DNA from: Pomphorhynchus laevis
Taxonomy: Eukaryota > Acanthocephala > Palaeacanthocephala > Echinorhynchida > Pomphorhynchidae
NCBI GenBank assembly: GCA_012934845.2
Contig: WNNJ02001593.1
Span: forward strand, 62,001-126,000
Direction of reading: 5' to 3'
Length of the DNA: 64,000 nucleotides
Positions 36,385 through 48,402 of this stretch are shown here, piece after piece. The notes under the pieces are model-generated. The model searched no databases. It saw nothing but the letters and a program-made list of their open reading frames with translations, and was not told where the DNA came from. Each line of letters starts with the position of its first letter. Positions within the stretch are counted from its first letter, which is position 1. The position numbers and the translations under genes are program-made.

Positions 36385-39300
36385 ATTTATTTTAACGTGG
36401 CAAATGCGTGCCAGCGCACGCTTACATGACAACAACAAAACAAGACTGTGAATCAGGTATCGAGAAGGTGTGAACGGAGGAGGTGTTTGAATGTGATAAA
36501 GGATAGAGCGCGGCGGACGTCGAGAGGGAGTTGATTCCAGGCGAGTAAGGCGGCAACGAGGAAGGATCGGAGACCGTAGTTGTTGGAGTAATTAGGAACG
36601 TGGAGTAAGAGGGTATTACAGTAACGAAGCGATAGCGAGGTGGGGCGAGTATCGTCTAAGAAAGGAAGGGTGATGAACGATGGTGAGCCGACAGCGATGA
36701 GACGAAAAGTAACGAGAAGAAGGCGGAGTTTGATGCGGATGTGGATGGTGGGCCAGGAGAGTTGGGCAAAATATGTGGATGTGTGGTCGAAGCGACGGAG
36801 ACGAAAGAGCACTCGAACGGCGGTGTTGATTATTCGTTGTAGAGGTAGGATGATGGATTTTGGAGAATTGGCGAAAAGGCTAAGGCAGTAATTGATTTTA
36901 GGGAAAAGAAGCGATGAAAGAAGAGACATACAAGAACGGAAGTCGATAAGGGGGCGGATACGGCGGATGTCACGGAGAATTAAGTTAGACGAGCGGACCT
37001 TGTCACGGACGAAGAGGTTTAAGGGAAAGGTGATCATCGAAATGGAAGCCTAAGAAAGTGAGATTGTTAACTATAGAGATGAGCGATGAGGCAAAAGATA
37101 CAGTGAGAGGAGATATGCTTGGTTTACGGGGAAGGATTCACATTATTTTGGACTTTTCGGGGTTTAGAACGAGATGGAGATTGGAGAGACGTTTGTAGAT
37201 AGAAGAAAGACAGTTGGAGGCAGAAATGCCGATATCGTGTATGCGATGTGCGGGTGCATGAGCATAGATTAGAATGTCATCGGCGTATTGCATGACGTTA
37301 AAGGAGTAAGGTTTGATAAATGGAGAGAGATCGCCAAGCAAAAGAGAGAAAAGCAGGGGACCTAGGACTGAACCTTGTGGGACCCCGCAAAAAATAGAGG
37401 ATGGGAGGGGAGGATGATGAATTAGAACAGACGCGAAAGGAACGGTCGGATAGATATGAGGCGAACCATGCTACGGAGGAGGAAGAAAAGCCGTAATCAT
37501 AACGAAGGCGAGAAAGGAGGACGGAGTGGTCGACAATGTCGAATGCGGAGGAGAGGTCGAGGGAGATGAGAACACTATATAGAGCCTTGTCTCGAGAAAT
37601 GAGTAAGTCGTTGTACACTTTTATGCATGCGATTTCTGTCGAGTGATTAGAGCGGAAAGCGGATTGGAAAGGAGGGTACAGATTGGATGAGGAGAGATAA
37701 GCGTTGATTTGTATTAAGATGAGGCGTTCTAAGAGCTTAGAAAGAGTAGGGAGTAGTGAAATGGGGCGATAGCTAGAAGGAAGGGAGGGGTCGAGCGATT
37801 GTTTCTTAAGGAGGGGACGAACGATTGCGGATTTCCAGTGTGAAGGGAAGATACGACTGCGGATGGACGAGTTAAACAAGGTTGTGAGAAATGGGGATAT
37901 CGATGAGCATATAGATTTTAATATGTGGGTAGGCAGGGGATCGGCAGGTGAGGTTTTGTTGGGCAAGGACATGAGGACAGATGATACTTCTGTAGGTGAG
38001 ACAGGGAGAAGATGAAAGAGTTCCGGAAGGATGAGAGTAGACTGGGCAGAGTGGGATAGGATGGAGATTGGGGAGTGAGAGAGCAGCGTGGATACTTTAG
38101 TCTGGAGAAATGACGAATAATCATTAGCATTGATGTTGCAAGGCGTAGAGGAACGAGCCAGGATTGAGTTAAAAATATGCCAGAGAGTCTTAGAGTTGAA
38201 TGAAGTGATGATTTTATGCTGCCATAAGGAGTTGCATTTGGTACGTAGCAGGTTGAGATGAGACCGGCGAAGAGCAAGATAGTAATTACGGAAAGACGGA
38301 GTGATCGAGCGGAAATCGCGTCTGAGAGAGCGGTGATAGACTCGAAAAGCATGGCGGAGTCGACGCTTTGAGAGTAGACATTAAATGTCAAACCATGGGG
38401 CACGGTGCAAGCGACGGTGTGTGTGAGACTTGAAGTGCAAGAGAATATCGAGAGTTGATGTGAGTTCAGAGTCAAAAAGAAAGGCGAGATCGTGAGGAGA
38501 TGAATATGTTATTGTAGGGAATGATAGAGACGATTTGAGTAAGGCAGAGCGGAGAAGGGAGAGGTCAAGATTTCTCCAAGGGCAACGTAGGATTGTAGGT
38601 GTGTGGTTGCGAGTGAGATCAAGGGTGATAAGAAAGTGATCAGAGATGGACAGTGAGGTGTAAGCAGCAAAATGATCGGGGACAGCGATGATGTCGAGTG
38701 CCCCACCAAGTATATGTGTGGGGGCAGTGGAGATTAGTTTGTAATTGTAGTTGGATAGAATGTTGATGAAGCGGATGGAATCTGTGGAAGAGGGGCGGTC
38801 TAGGCGGATATTGAAGTCGCCTAGAACGAGTGAAGGGATTGAGGACAAAAAACAATGCGAAAGGAGGTCAGCGAGTTCGGTAAAAAATAAGGATGTAGCA
38901 GCTGATGAACCAGGACGGTATACAATGGCGAGATCTAGATTGATCGGGTTAGAATAAGGACAAGTGAGCAATTCAAAAGAGCAAGGACTGAAAGGGGGAT
39001 TGATTTTGCGAAGAGACGCGGGGTGACGCGCGAATGCGACGATGCCGCCATGATTAGAGGATTTAGAAGGGCATGAGCTGAGGGGGCGGGCGGATTCGAC
39101 TAGGGAGCAACCGGCAGAGAGCAGACGGCGAATGGAAAGGTCGTCGGAATCTGAGTGCCAGGATTCAGTGAGGCAGAATAGATCGATGGATTGCTTGGTG
39201 AATAGGTTGAGGATAAGATCGGATTTATTGAGAATAGATCTAGTGTTGAGGAGACCGAGGCGGAAACCGTGTGCTGTGGCGAAAGAGTCTAGTGGAGAAG

Positions 39301-39590
39301 ACACATAGGAGAGATGGAGCGCCATCGAATTTTTGGACGGGTGTGGACAACTTGAAAATTTCCGTCTATGTTTCGGATGGAGAGTGATGTTTCGCCGTTT
39401 TCCTCGCGACGGCGTTTTTCGATGCGGGCTGAAGAGATTTGAGCGATTTCAGAAGGGGCGCGATCGAGGAAAATTCGAGTGGTTGAAGATGACATGAGTT
39501 TGAATCGTTGAGAGAGGACAGAAGACGCGTGAGAGCGATGCTTGAAAACAAATTTTAGGAGAGGGGGCTGGGAAGGATTAGATTGAGAAG
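36385..39590 (-). mobile_element. L2-type LINE, copy B, ORF1 truncated, ORF2 decayed
   Basis: Minus-strand ORF1 end (39590-39289), ORF2 from ATG 39325 to 36453, 3' hairpin 36406-36421. ORF2 domains: EEP 39325-38560 (LFCLTESWHSDSDD, SNHGGIVAFARHP, LVLGDFNIRLD, THILGGALDIIAVP), RT 37972-37100 (TSPADPLPTHILKSI, SLLPTLSKLLERL, ISLDLSSAFDIVDH, then MQYADDILIYA), C-terminal block 37037-36453 (RRFDHTSTYFAQLSWP, WNQLPLDVRRALSF). Frames shift at least four times. ORF1 and ORF2 overlap by 37 nt, as in copy A. Confidence 0.85.
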
Positions 39591-39601
39591 ATTATTGACG
39601 A

Positions 39602-39631
39602 CTATAAACAACATTAATATGTTGTTTATAG
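39602..39631. other. 13-bp inverted repeat at an element junction
   Basis: CTATAAACAACAT, spacer TAAT, then its exact complement, exactly between L2 copy B and the RLE fragment at 39632. Confidence 0.6.
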
Positions 39632-39995
39632 ACGTCAACATATTTTCAATTTTTGCTCAATCAAGCATGATTCGATCTGTCAATCAGAATTTCGAATGCA
39701 ATGAAAATAAAAAATATCAAAATATGGCGAACCCATTCCCGAAGTAGAGCGTGGTGTATTCATCCTATTTGTCGCTTCAAAGTCGGAAGGATTTGGAAAA
39801 CAGGGCCTGCATCTCGTAAAGATTTTTGCTGGTGCCGTCTCAAATCGCCACAGCACCGATTATGCCGAAACACTTGTGTCAATCAAGAGAAGGGTATCTC
39901 TCGAACTAGCTCGAGAGTCTTTAGCTTGCTTACGAGCTCCTCGGACGAGTGGAAACACATTCAAGAGTACACATCTCTCAACAGTTTCGAGTGTT
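39632..39995 (+). pseudogene. RLE LINE C-terminal fragment, second copy
   Basis: It begins at GACGTCAA, the DV of the RLE motif, then FSIFAQSSMIRSVNQNFE, and ends SLACLRAPRTSG, the conserved C-terminus. Frameshifted in between. It starts at the same codon as the fragment at 29027. Confidence 0.65.
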
Positions 39996-40186
39996 AAATG
40001 ATTTCCGAGCGGAGAAGGGAAATTTGTCAGACAGAATTTAAAAACACATTTCAAATATTCGTGTGTATAATAAAGTCTTTTATTAAAAAACTATTGTAAA
40101 GCAAGGAATGTATTGACCTGACAAGCTCAGTTAATCGACGTAAAACGCTCTATAATCTTAATGATTTTTATTTATTAAATATCTTA
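39996..40186. other. No gene seen
   Basis: AT-rich DNA; presumably the 3' UTR of the preceding RLE fragment and flank. I see no ORF or hairpin motif. Confidence 0.5.
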
Positions 40187-40475
40187 TTATTGATTATCGA
40201 TTTGTTTGTGGATATACACACGGGGATGCATATAGTAAATGACTGAGAACGTAGGCGTTGATGAATAGTTTGAACATTTGTGAATTAATGGAGTTAAAAG
40301 TTCTCGGTATACCCACAATGCGATTCGCCTTGGAGCAGGCATATTCAGTATGATGTTTTGTCGATATATTACTTGAAATCCAAACTCCGAGATCCTTGAA
40401 ATGTGCCACGAGTTCAAAATATTTATCCCTCAGACGATAATTAAACTGAATTTGACTGTTTAATCCTTGAATACG
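40187..40475 (-). pseudogene. LINE RT fragment (CR1/Jockey type)
   Basis: Minus strand: GLNSQIQFNYRLRDKYFELV, then HFKDLGVWISSNIS, and LFINAYVLSHLLYASPCVYP. This is the KDLGV to LEY stretch downstream of the catalytic RT motifs. Both ends are truncated. Confidence 0.65.
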
Positions 40476-40504
40476 TAGATGTGCGTATTTCTAATATTTA
40501 TGTC

Positions 40505-43500
40505 TACCTTGAATAAGTTTGAGATCTCAAGTAAATACAATCAATCCAGTTCCAGATCAATCCAGCAAACTAAACAGTTTTAACGCACAAGGACGTCGAT
40601 GGGAGGACGTAAGAAGACAGCTACGACCGAGACCAACTGTGCTCAACTACAACTACAATTCTCGACACACGACTGCAGCGTCTAGACTACAATCGCATGC
40701 AACAGCAGTAAGTCTAAAGAATACTTCATATACGGCTTTTGTGCCAACAAACTCATACGCGACCTCTCCCATAAGAACATATCAACCTCCAACGTGTCCA
40801 CTCAAACCACCTCAGTCTTTTCTGATATCCCTTGTCAACCCACTGATCCTGTCATCACATGCACTTCTAATTCCATGTCTTCATTTCCCGACACCCCCGT
40901 ATCTTCCCTTCTGTCTCGTTTCTCAAACACCTCTATCCCGCAATCAAATTAACATCCACCACCATCCACAATCCTTCCACTCATAACCTTTCCTCACATC
41001 GCTCACAACCCTCTCTATTGTCGAAATCCTCTTTGTCTTCCGCTGTCAAACCTACTCCATTGATATCCTCAACTCCCAGCTCTCCTATCGTGATCTCACC
41101 AAGTCACGTTACTCGTCCTCCTTTACGAAAACGCTTTCCTTCTCGTCGCGTCATCGTCACTAAAATCACTCCTTACACCTCTTTATCTCCACAAGCACGT
41201 CTCGACCACGATGTTTCCGCATTCAGATCCATCCTCTTGTCTCTTGTTCCTGTGGATAACCCATCATTTTTCAACAACATCTCTCCTGTCGCATTCATCC
41301 GCCTAAATAAATCTTCTCAATCTAATCCTTCACAGCCCCTTCTCCTAAAAGTTGTTTTCAAGCATTGCTCTAACGCGTCTTCTGTCCACTCCCAACGATT
41401 CAAACTCATGTCATCTTCAGCTACTCACATTTTTCCCGATAGCACCCCTCCGAAATCGCTCAACTCTCATCTGCACGCATCGAAAAACGCCGTCGCGAGG
41501 AAAACACATCTCTCTCCATCCGATACATCGACGGAAATTTTCAAGTTGTCCACACCCGCCCAAAAATTCGATGGTGATCCATCTCCACTATGTGTCTTCT
41601 CCACTAGCTTATACCACAACTACACACGGTTTACGCCTAGGCCTCCTCAACACTAGATCTATTCTCAATAAATCCGATCTCATCCTCAACTTATTAACTA
41701 AGCAATCCATCGATCTCTTCTGTCTCACCGAATCCTGACACTCCGATTCTGACGACCTATCAATCCGCCGTTTCCTCTCTGCCGGTTGCTCACTAGTCGA
41801 ATCCGCTCGCCGTTTTAGAAAATCCCCTTCTAAATTCTCTAATCATGGCGGCATTGTCGCATTCGCGCGTCACCCCGCGTCTATTCGCAAAATCATTTCC
41901 CCTTCCAGTCCGTGATCTTTTGAACTGCTCATTTGTCGTTCTTCTAACCCGATCACTCAAGATCTCGCCATTGTATACCGTCCTGGTTCATCAGCTCGTA
42001 CATCCTAATTTGTTAATGAACTCGCTGACCTTCTGTCCTACTGTTCTTTGTTCTCAATCCCTTCAATCGTTCTGAGCGACTTCAACATCCGCCTCGACCG
42101 CTTCTCTTCCACCGAGTCAATCGAGTTTATCAACATTCTATCCAACTATAACTACAATCCCATCTCCACTGCCCCCACACATATCCTTAGTGGGGCACTC
42201 GACATCATTGCTGTCCCCGATCATTTTGCTGCCTACACCTCACTATCCATTTTCGATCCAGGTCTATCCGATCACGTTCTCGTCACCCTTGATCTCGCTA
42301 ACAACCACACCCTTCCTCACACACCTACAATACTACGTCGCTCTTGGAGAAATCTTGACCTCACACTTCTCCGTCTGTCTTACTCAAATCGTCTCCATCC
42401 TATCCAACAATAACATATTCCTCTCCTCACGATCTCGCCTTTCTTTTCGATTCTAAACTCACATCTATTCTCGATATTCTCTTGCCCTTCAAGCTTCACC
42501 CACACCGTTGCTTGCACCGTGCCCCATGGTTTGACTTCCCGTGCCTACTCTCAAAGCGTCGACTCCGTCATGCTTTTCGAGTAAATCACCGCTCTCTCAA
42601 GCGTGATTTCCGCTTGATCACTCCGTCTTTCCGTGATATCTATCTTGCTCATCGGCGGTCTCATCTCTATCTACTACGTACCAAATGCAACTCCTTTTGG
42701 CAGCATAAAATCATCACTTCACTTAACACTAAGACTCTATGGAATACTTTCAACTCAATCCATACTCGCTCTTCTCCGCCGTGCAATATCAATCACCATG
42801 ATTATTCGTCATTTCTCCAAAGCAAAGTATCCACGTTGCTCTCTCACAGCCCGGTCTCCAACTTATCCTACTCGGCCCCGCCTAGCCTCATTCTCCCAGA
42901 ACTCTTTCTTCTTCTCCCTGTCTCACCTTCCGAAGTCTCATCTGTTCTCATGTCCTTGCCCAGCAAAACCTCACCTGCCAATCCCCTGCCTACCCTCATA
43001 CCTAAATTCATATGATCATCGATATTCCCATTTCTCACAACCTGTTTAACTCGTCCATCCGCAGTTGTATATTCCCTTCACACCGGAAACCCGCAATCGT
43101 TCGTCCCCTCCTTTAGAAACAATCGCTCGAACCCTCCCTTCCTTCTAGCTATCGCCCCATTTCACTACTCCCTACTCTTTCTAAGTGATAGTCAACAATC
43201 TCACTTTCTTAGGCTTCCATTTCGATGATCACCTTTCCCTTAAACTCTTCGTCCGTGACAAGGTCCGCTCGTCTAACTTAATTCTCCGTGACATCCGCCG
43301 TATCCGCCCCCTTATCGACTTCCGTTCTTGTATGTCTCTTCTTTCATCGCTTCTTTTCCCTAAAATCAATTACTGCCTTAGCCTTTTCGCCAATTCTCCA
43401 AAATCCATCATCCTACCTCTACAACGAATAATCAACACCGCCGTTCGAGTGCTCTTTCGTCTCCGTCGCTTCGACCACACATCCACATATTTTGCCCAAC

Positions 43501-43870
43501 TCTCCTGCCCCACCATCCACATCCGCATCAAACTCCGCCTTCTTCTCGTTACTTTTCGTCTCATCGCTGTCGGCTCACCATCGTTCATCACCCTTCCTTT
43601 CTTAGACGATACTCGCCCCACCTCGCTATCGCTTCGTTACTGTAATACCCTCTTACTCCACGTTCCTAATTACTCCAACAACTACGGTCTCCGATCCTTC
43701 CTCGTTGCCGCCTTACTCGCCTGGAATCAACTCCCTCTCGACGTCCGCCGCGCTCTATCCTTTATCACATTCAAACACCTCCTACGTTTAAACCTTCTCG
43801 ACACATGATTTACATTTTTGTTTTGTTGTAGTCATGTAAGCATGCGCTGGCACGCATTTGCCACGTTAAA
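40505..43870 (+). mobile_element. L2-type LINE, copy C, internal RT deletion
   Basis: Leader from 40505 (AAGTTTGAGATCTCAAGTAA), ORF1 remains 40519-41656 (zinc-finger half YGFCANKLI near 40735 in a shifted frame; C-terminal SPQARLDHDVSAFRSIL), ORF2 from 41570 (EEP: GLRLGLLNTRSILNKSD, LFCLTES, SDFNIRLDR, THILSGALDIIAVP). RT starts (KTSPANPLPTLIPK, FHYSLLF) but jumps at about 43184 straight to VNNLTFLGFHFDD, so the catalytic core is missing. C-terminal block 43185-43808 is nearly identical to copy B. 3' hairpin 43840-43855. Confidence 0.8.
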
Positions 43871-43997
43871 TAATTTTTTGTCTAGACAATTTCCACACGC
43901 ACAACCGGCAACTTTAAATAAATAATATAAACATTAACATAAACATTAATTGTATAACATTTTATATAATAAATTTATTATTACTAATTATTTATCT

Positions 43998-44062
43998 TTA
44001 TTTTTAACTTATATATAGTATAAAATACGTAGACTCAGTTAGATGATCTGATTTATTCTACT
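43998..44062 (+). repeat. L2-flanking repeat, copy 3
   Basis: TTATTTATCTTTATTTTTA, then ATAAAATACGTAGACTCAG and GATCTGATTTATTCTA, downstream of L2 copy C. Confidence 0.7.
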
Positions 44063-44214
44063 GTCAAATTATTATAGACATGTGGACTTTGTTTTTCCGC
44101 TAATATTAACTTTGTCAGAAATAGTGAAACTGTCTTATTGATACGACTATTATTTTTCTGATAATTTTCAAGCAAGTTTGATGATTTATTTTGTTTCTAT
44201 TTATTATTATTATT

Positions 44215-44359
44215 ATAAAAAAAGTCTTGGTTATTGAAACTCTTACATTGAGATAAAATAACATACAACCACAGAGCTCAATAAGTTCTATTAAATCATC
44301 GCTACTTGCCAAACAAAGAATCACTGTGCTCAGTATCAACGCTCTGAAATCGACGCTAC
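44215..44359 (+). promoter_or_regulatory. 5' leader of RLE LINE 44360
   Basis: It begins after TTATTATTATTAT with AAGTCTTGGTTATTGAAACT and GAGATAAAATAACATAC, the same leader block as the duplicated leader at 61876-62133, then unique sequence to the ATG. Confidence 0.55.
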
Positions 44360-47300
44360 ATGCCTAGAGGAATACCTTCTTCGCTATCAAAATGCTGCAA
44401 CTGCAACACGAGTGCAGCCAAATGTATTCGCTGTAAATGTGCGCGCAATTCGAAACCTTGCACAACGTGCTCTGCTCCTAACTGCTCCAGGAAAAACCCG
44501 GTGCTGTCCACACACGCGTCTACCAATGTCCAATTTACATCGCACTTACGTGCTACATCTGAAACTCAAAACGTTGGAACAAAAAGTCCGCAGAACATTC
44601 TTCAGACAGAACTTGAGCCTATAACTGCAACCATCTCGCAACTCCAATCTTCATCAGATACTCTCTCGGTGGAGTCGATATTGCATGAAGTTATTCTTTG
44701 GAAACCAAACCTGTTTAGACTACCAAGATGCATCGGATCTAAGCGATTTATCTCAGAGCTTGCACGGATATATGAATTAGCATCCACAAACGATTGCTCG
44801 CTTTCACTCGCGGTTGTCATCAGTCAGTTAATCCTCCAGCGCCCTGCTAAAGCGAACCCTAAGCAACTAAAACAAATTCTCGATCGCAGACTTGATTGTT
44901 GGACAAGCGGAGATATGCAAACGCTGCTCAACGAAGCTCGTTTTCTCCAGTCTCAGTCTTCCCACAAGCTATATGATCCTCTAAATAATGATATTCTGAA
45001 AACTGTTCAGAAGCTTGTTCTTGGTGGGAAAATGACAGCTGCTGTCAAATTACTTGAATCAAATGATGGTACAGGGCATCCTCTTCGAATAGACGAAATA
45101 ATAGACGGCCAAACAGTGAGACAAATTCTTATTGATAAGCATCCGATGGCTTCAGCAAAATCTGATGACGCCATTCTGCGCAGGCCTATCGATGACATTC
45201 CTGAGTTTCACCCAGTTGCATTTGATTCTATTGACTTTGAACTGATCGTTGCCAACTCTAAGAAAGTAAAGGGAGGAGCGGGCCCGTCCGGATTAGATGC
45301 AAGAGCATGGCATCGAATGTTGGTTGACTTTGGGGCAGAATCGAAACGTCTAGCTGAATCACTTGCATCTTTCGCTCGACAATTAGCATTAAATCCAATC
45401 TCACAGGAGTCGATGACAGCCTTCACCGCTAGTCGCCTTATTCCTCTTAGCAAAAATCCTGGCGTACGTCCTATAGGAATAGGAGATGTTTCCAGACGCA
45501 TTATATCTAAATCAATATTGAAAATAATATCACCCCAACTGCAAACAATATGCGGGAACGTCCAATTCTGCGCCTCGCAGCGTGCTGGCACCGAATGTGT
45601 TATTCACGGTATTCGTGACTCGTTGAAGAGAAATCCTACATTCGTGCTACTCACAATAGATGCTGACAACGCATTCAACAGAGTGAATAGAATGACCGCT
45701 CTCTTAAACATGCCAAATATCTGTCCAGCATTGAACACAGTCCTTTCTAACCTATACAGAAAGCCGACACTGCTAACAATTGACAGTGAATTCTTACTAT
45801 CTGCTGAAGGATTTACACAGGGAGACGTCTTTTCGATGGCAGCATTTGCCTCTGCAACACTTCCGTTACTACTCCGTATCAAAAGAACTTGCCCAAACAT
45901 TAAACAGTTATGGTACGCAGACGACGGCAACCTCATAGGTTCCCCACAAGATGTCATTGAAGCATTTAAGGTGCTTCAATCCGTCGGCCCCTCATATGGC
46001 GTACACTTGAATCCGGAAAAATGCAAGGTATATTCCAACGGGAACGACATCTCGACTTTCCAATCGTTACTTGATAACGCTGGAGTCTCCATCGTTGAGG
46101 ATGGCTTACCCGTTCTTGGAGTACCAATCGGATCAGCCGAATACATAGAGACGTTTATACGATCATCAGTTTCCTCCCTTTGCACATTAGTGTCACAGTT
46201 GAAGAAAGTAGGAGAGTTAGACACTCAGGTTGCATACGTGTGCTTAATTAAGTCTATTCAGCATAAATGGACACATACTCAACGATGCTATGAATGCCCC
46301 TCTGCGTGGTTCGCACCTCTGACACTGAAACTAAAGTCTACAATATCACATCTTTTTGACATTGATATTTCTCAAGACGATATCTTATGGCGCACATGCC
46401 AGTTGAGTTTTCGCAACGGCGGTTTATGCATTAGAGATCCGTCCACGTTACCAAGCAACGAATATCGATCATCGACCTCAGTGTGTGAGCCAAGCATACA
46501 AGGATATATTGGCTCGGTACTTAATTCTATGCAGGAGACAATTATTAAAAATCTACGGGCAGCAAAAGCCTCTAGTGAAAAGCTAGACCAAGAAGATATT
46601 TTGAGCAATGCGAGTGGAATTCTGTGTACCGCAATTGAGCATGCTTCAACAACAGGGGCTTCGTCATGGCTATCCGGATATCCTACATTCAATCGAGCAA
46701 CTCGATTAAGTAACATCGAGTTTTGTGATTCTATTTCTTCTAGATACGGAATTACGCCTAAATCCGCACCAACTCAATGTAAATGTAGGCAGATTAATAC
46801 AGTTGCCCATGCTCTCTCATGCCCATTCGGTGGGCTTCCGTCGATGCGACACGATGCCGTGCGCGATTTTATTGCCTATCAGCTAACAGAAACATCGTAT
46901 AACGTCAAGTCGAGCCGCTGCTTACACCAGTCCCGCCAAACTTTGACTTTAGAAACGGCTTAACGACAAAAGACCGTGATGCTAGGCTCGACATTGCATG
47001 CTCAGGGTTGTATGGTGATAGGAGTGAGCGAACTTTCTTCGACATTTGCGTGTTTAACGCTTTCGCTCAGTCCAACTCCTCCAAGACACCAGAGTCCTGC
47101 TATAAGTACCACCAACAGCGAAAGCGCAGTAAATATCTCGAAAGAATAACAGAGTTCGAGCGGGGGTCTCTTGTACCCGCCGTCTTCTCATTCTCAGGTG
47201 GAAGCGGTGAAAATGCCACACAACTTTTAAGACGGATCGCATCTAAATTGGCAAATAAGCGAGCAAGCAGATACCCCGACGAGCTTACAAAGCTTAGAAC

Positions 47301-47382
47301 GCGTCTAGGCCTATTACTTGCAAAAATGACATCGCGATGCATCAGAGGAACGCGATCTGCAATCGGACGTCCAGAATTTTGA
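44360..47382 (+). pseudogene. RLE-type LINE protein, one frameshift from intact
   Basis: The first 867 codons contain the Cys-rich motif (CCNCNTSAAKCIRCKCARNS), LWKPNLFRLPRCIGSKRFISEL, and RT: GGAGPSGLDA (about 304), NPGVRPIGIGDVSRRI, TIDADNAFNRVNRM (Asp about 434), GFTQGDVFSMAAFA, QLWYADDGNLIG (about 518), then the zinc knuckle CKCRQINTVAHALSC (second Cys pair CxC) and MRHDAVRDF. A one-base deletion near 46908 shifts the frame; the RLE then continues at 47008 in another frame with RLDIACSGLYG, ERTFFDICVFN, CIRGTRSAIGRP. The rest of the element is intact. Confidence 0.87.
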
Positions 47383-47410
47383 ACCCAAACTGAACTTAAT
47401 TATCATTTAC

Positions 47411-47431
47411 GGGCCCATTTGCGGGTAACCC
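47411..47431 (+). promoter_or_regulatory. 3' UTR hairpin of RLE LINE 44360
   Basis: GGGCCC-ATTTGC-GGG-TAA-CCC, with three flanking pairs instead of two compared with 25492. A- and TAA-rich tail follows. Confidence 0.65.
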
Positions 47432-47512
47432 AGAGATTGTAAAATAATAATAATAGATTAAAAAAAAAAAAAAATTATTATTAAAAAAATAATAATAATA
47501 ATTTTACACACT

Positions 47513-48235
47513 TTCTCGTGCCCTTTAGGCGGCTTGCCATCAATGAGACACGATGCCGTCCGTGATTTTCTAGCGAATAGATTATCTGAATGTTGTCGTA
47601 ACGTAGCAATCGAGCCAAAACTATCCCCTCTGCATGATGAAATATGCTTCCAAAATTACGGTACAACTATTGATCGTGAAGCGAGACTTGACATATCATG
47701 TTCCGGAATCTTTGGAGACAGAACGGAGTGTACTTTCCTTGATATCTGCGTGTTCAACGCATACGCTCCCTCTAACTCCAGTAAGAGTATCGGACCATGC
47801 TTCGAATATCATGAACTAAGGAAGAAAAGGAAGTATCTTGAGAGAGTAAATAGCATAGAGCATGCGTCATTTATTCCTGTAGTATTTTCGATGCTCGGAG
47901 GGGCGGGTACGGAAGCGGCAATCCTGTTAAAGAGAATCGCGGGCTCCATGGCAAGGAGTCATAACAGCTCATACAACGATGAAATAAGCAGATTACGTAG
48001 TGGCATCAGCGTTATCCTTGCAAAGATGACTTCTCGATGTGTCCGTGGAGCTCGATCAGCTATAAATCGTCCTCAAAGGGATTTATGTTTAATCAATGAA
48101 GAATAATTTAGTGACTTTTTGAATATTAAAACTGGCTTGGTGAGGTTTTTTTCTTTAAAATTGTAAATTAAGGCCCATTTGCGGGAACCTATATTAATGT
48201 AATAATATTTATAATAAAAAATAATATTAAAAAAA
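47513..48235 (+). pseudogene. RLE LINE 3' end, near-identical twin of 24829-25549
   Basis: It starts at the zinc knuckle (HTFSC) and runs through MRHDAVRDFL, ARLDISCSGIFG, ECTFLDICVFN, GARSAINRP, 3' UTR and hairpin (48172-48189). I see only a few base differences from the copy at 24829. It is 5'-truncated and inserted in the TAA-rich tail of the element before it. Confidence 0.88.
48172..48189 (+). promoter_or_regulatory. 3' UTR hairpin of RLE LINE twin
   Basis: GG-CCC-ATTTGC-GGG-AA-CC, identical to 25492-25509. Confidence 0.65.
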
Positions 48236-48279
48236 AAAAAAATAAAAAAAAAAAAAAAAAAAAATTAAAAAATTTTTTG

Positions 48280-48402
48280 GTTTCTTATAAACATACAGTC
48301 TTTTTTTAAACTATCTTGATACCCATTAACTACTTACAATTTACAACATATAAACATACAATAAACATACAAAAGGATAATCTGACACATATTATTATCA
48401 TC
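48280..48402 (+). promoter_or_regulatory. 5' leader of RLE LINE 48403
   Basis: GTTTCTTATAAACATACA (48287-48304) is shared with the CR1-like LINE leader (33835-33818 minus). TTAACTACTTACAAT is shared with the leader at 13873. No tandem array. Confidence 0.5.

Noticed and set aside
36640-36891. Arg-rich ORF present twice (36640 plus, 43370 minus)
   Set aside because: It is the antisense frame of the conserved L2 ORF2 C-terminus; its duplication only reflects two L2 copies.
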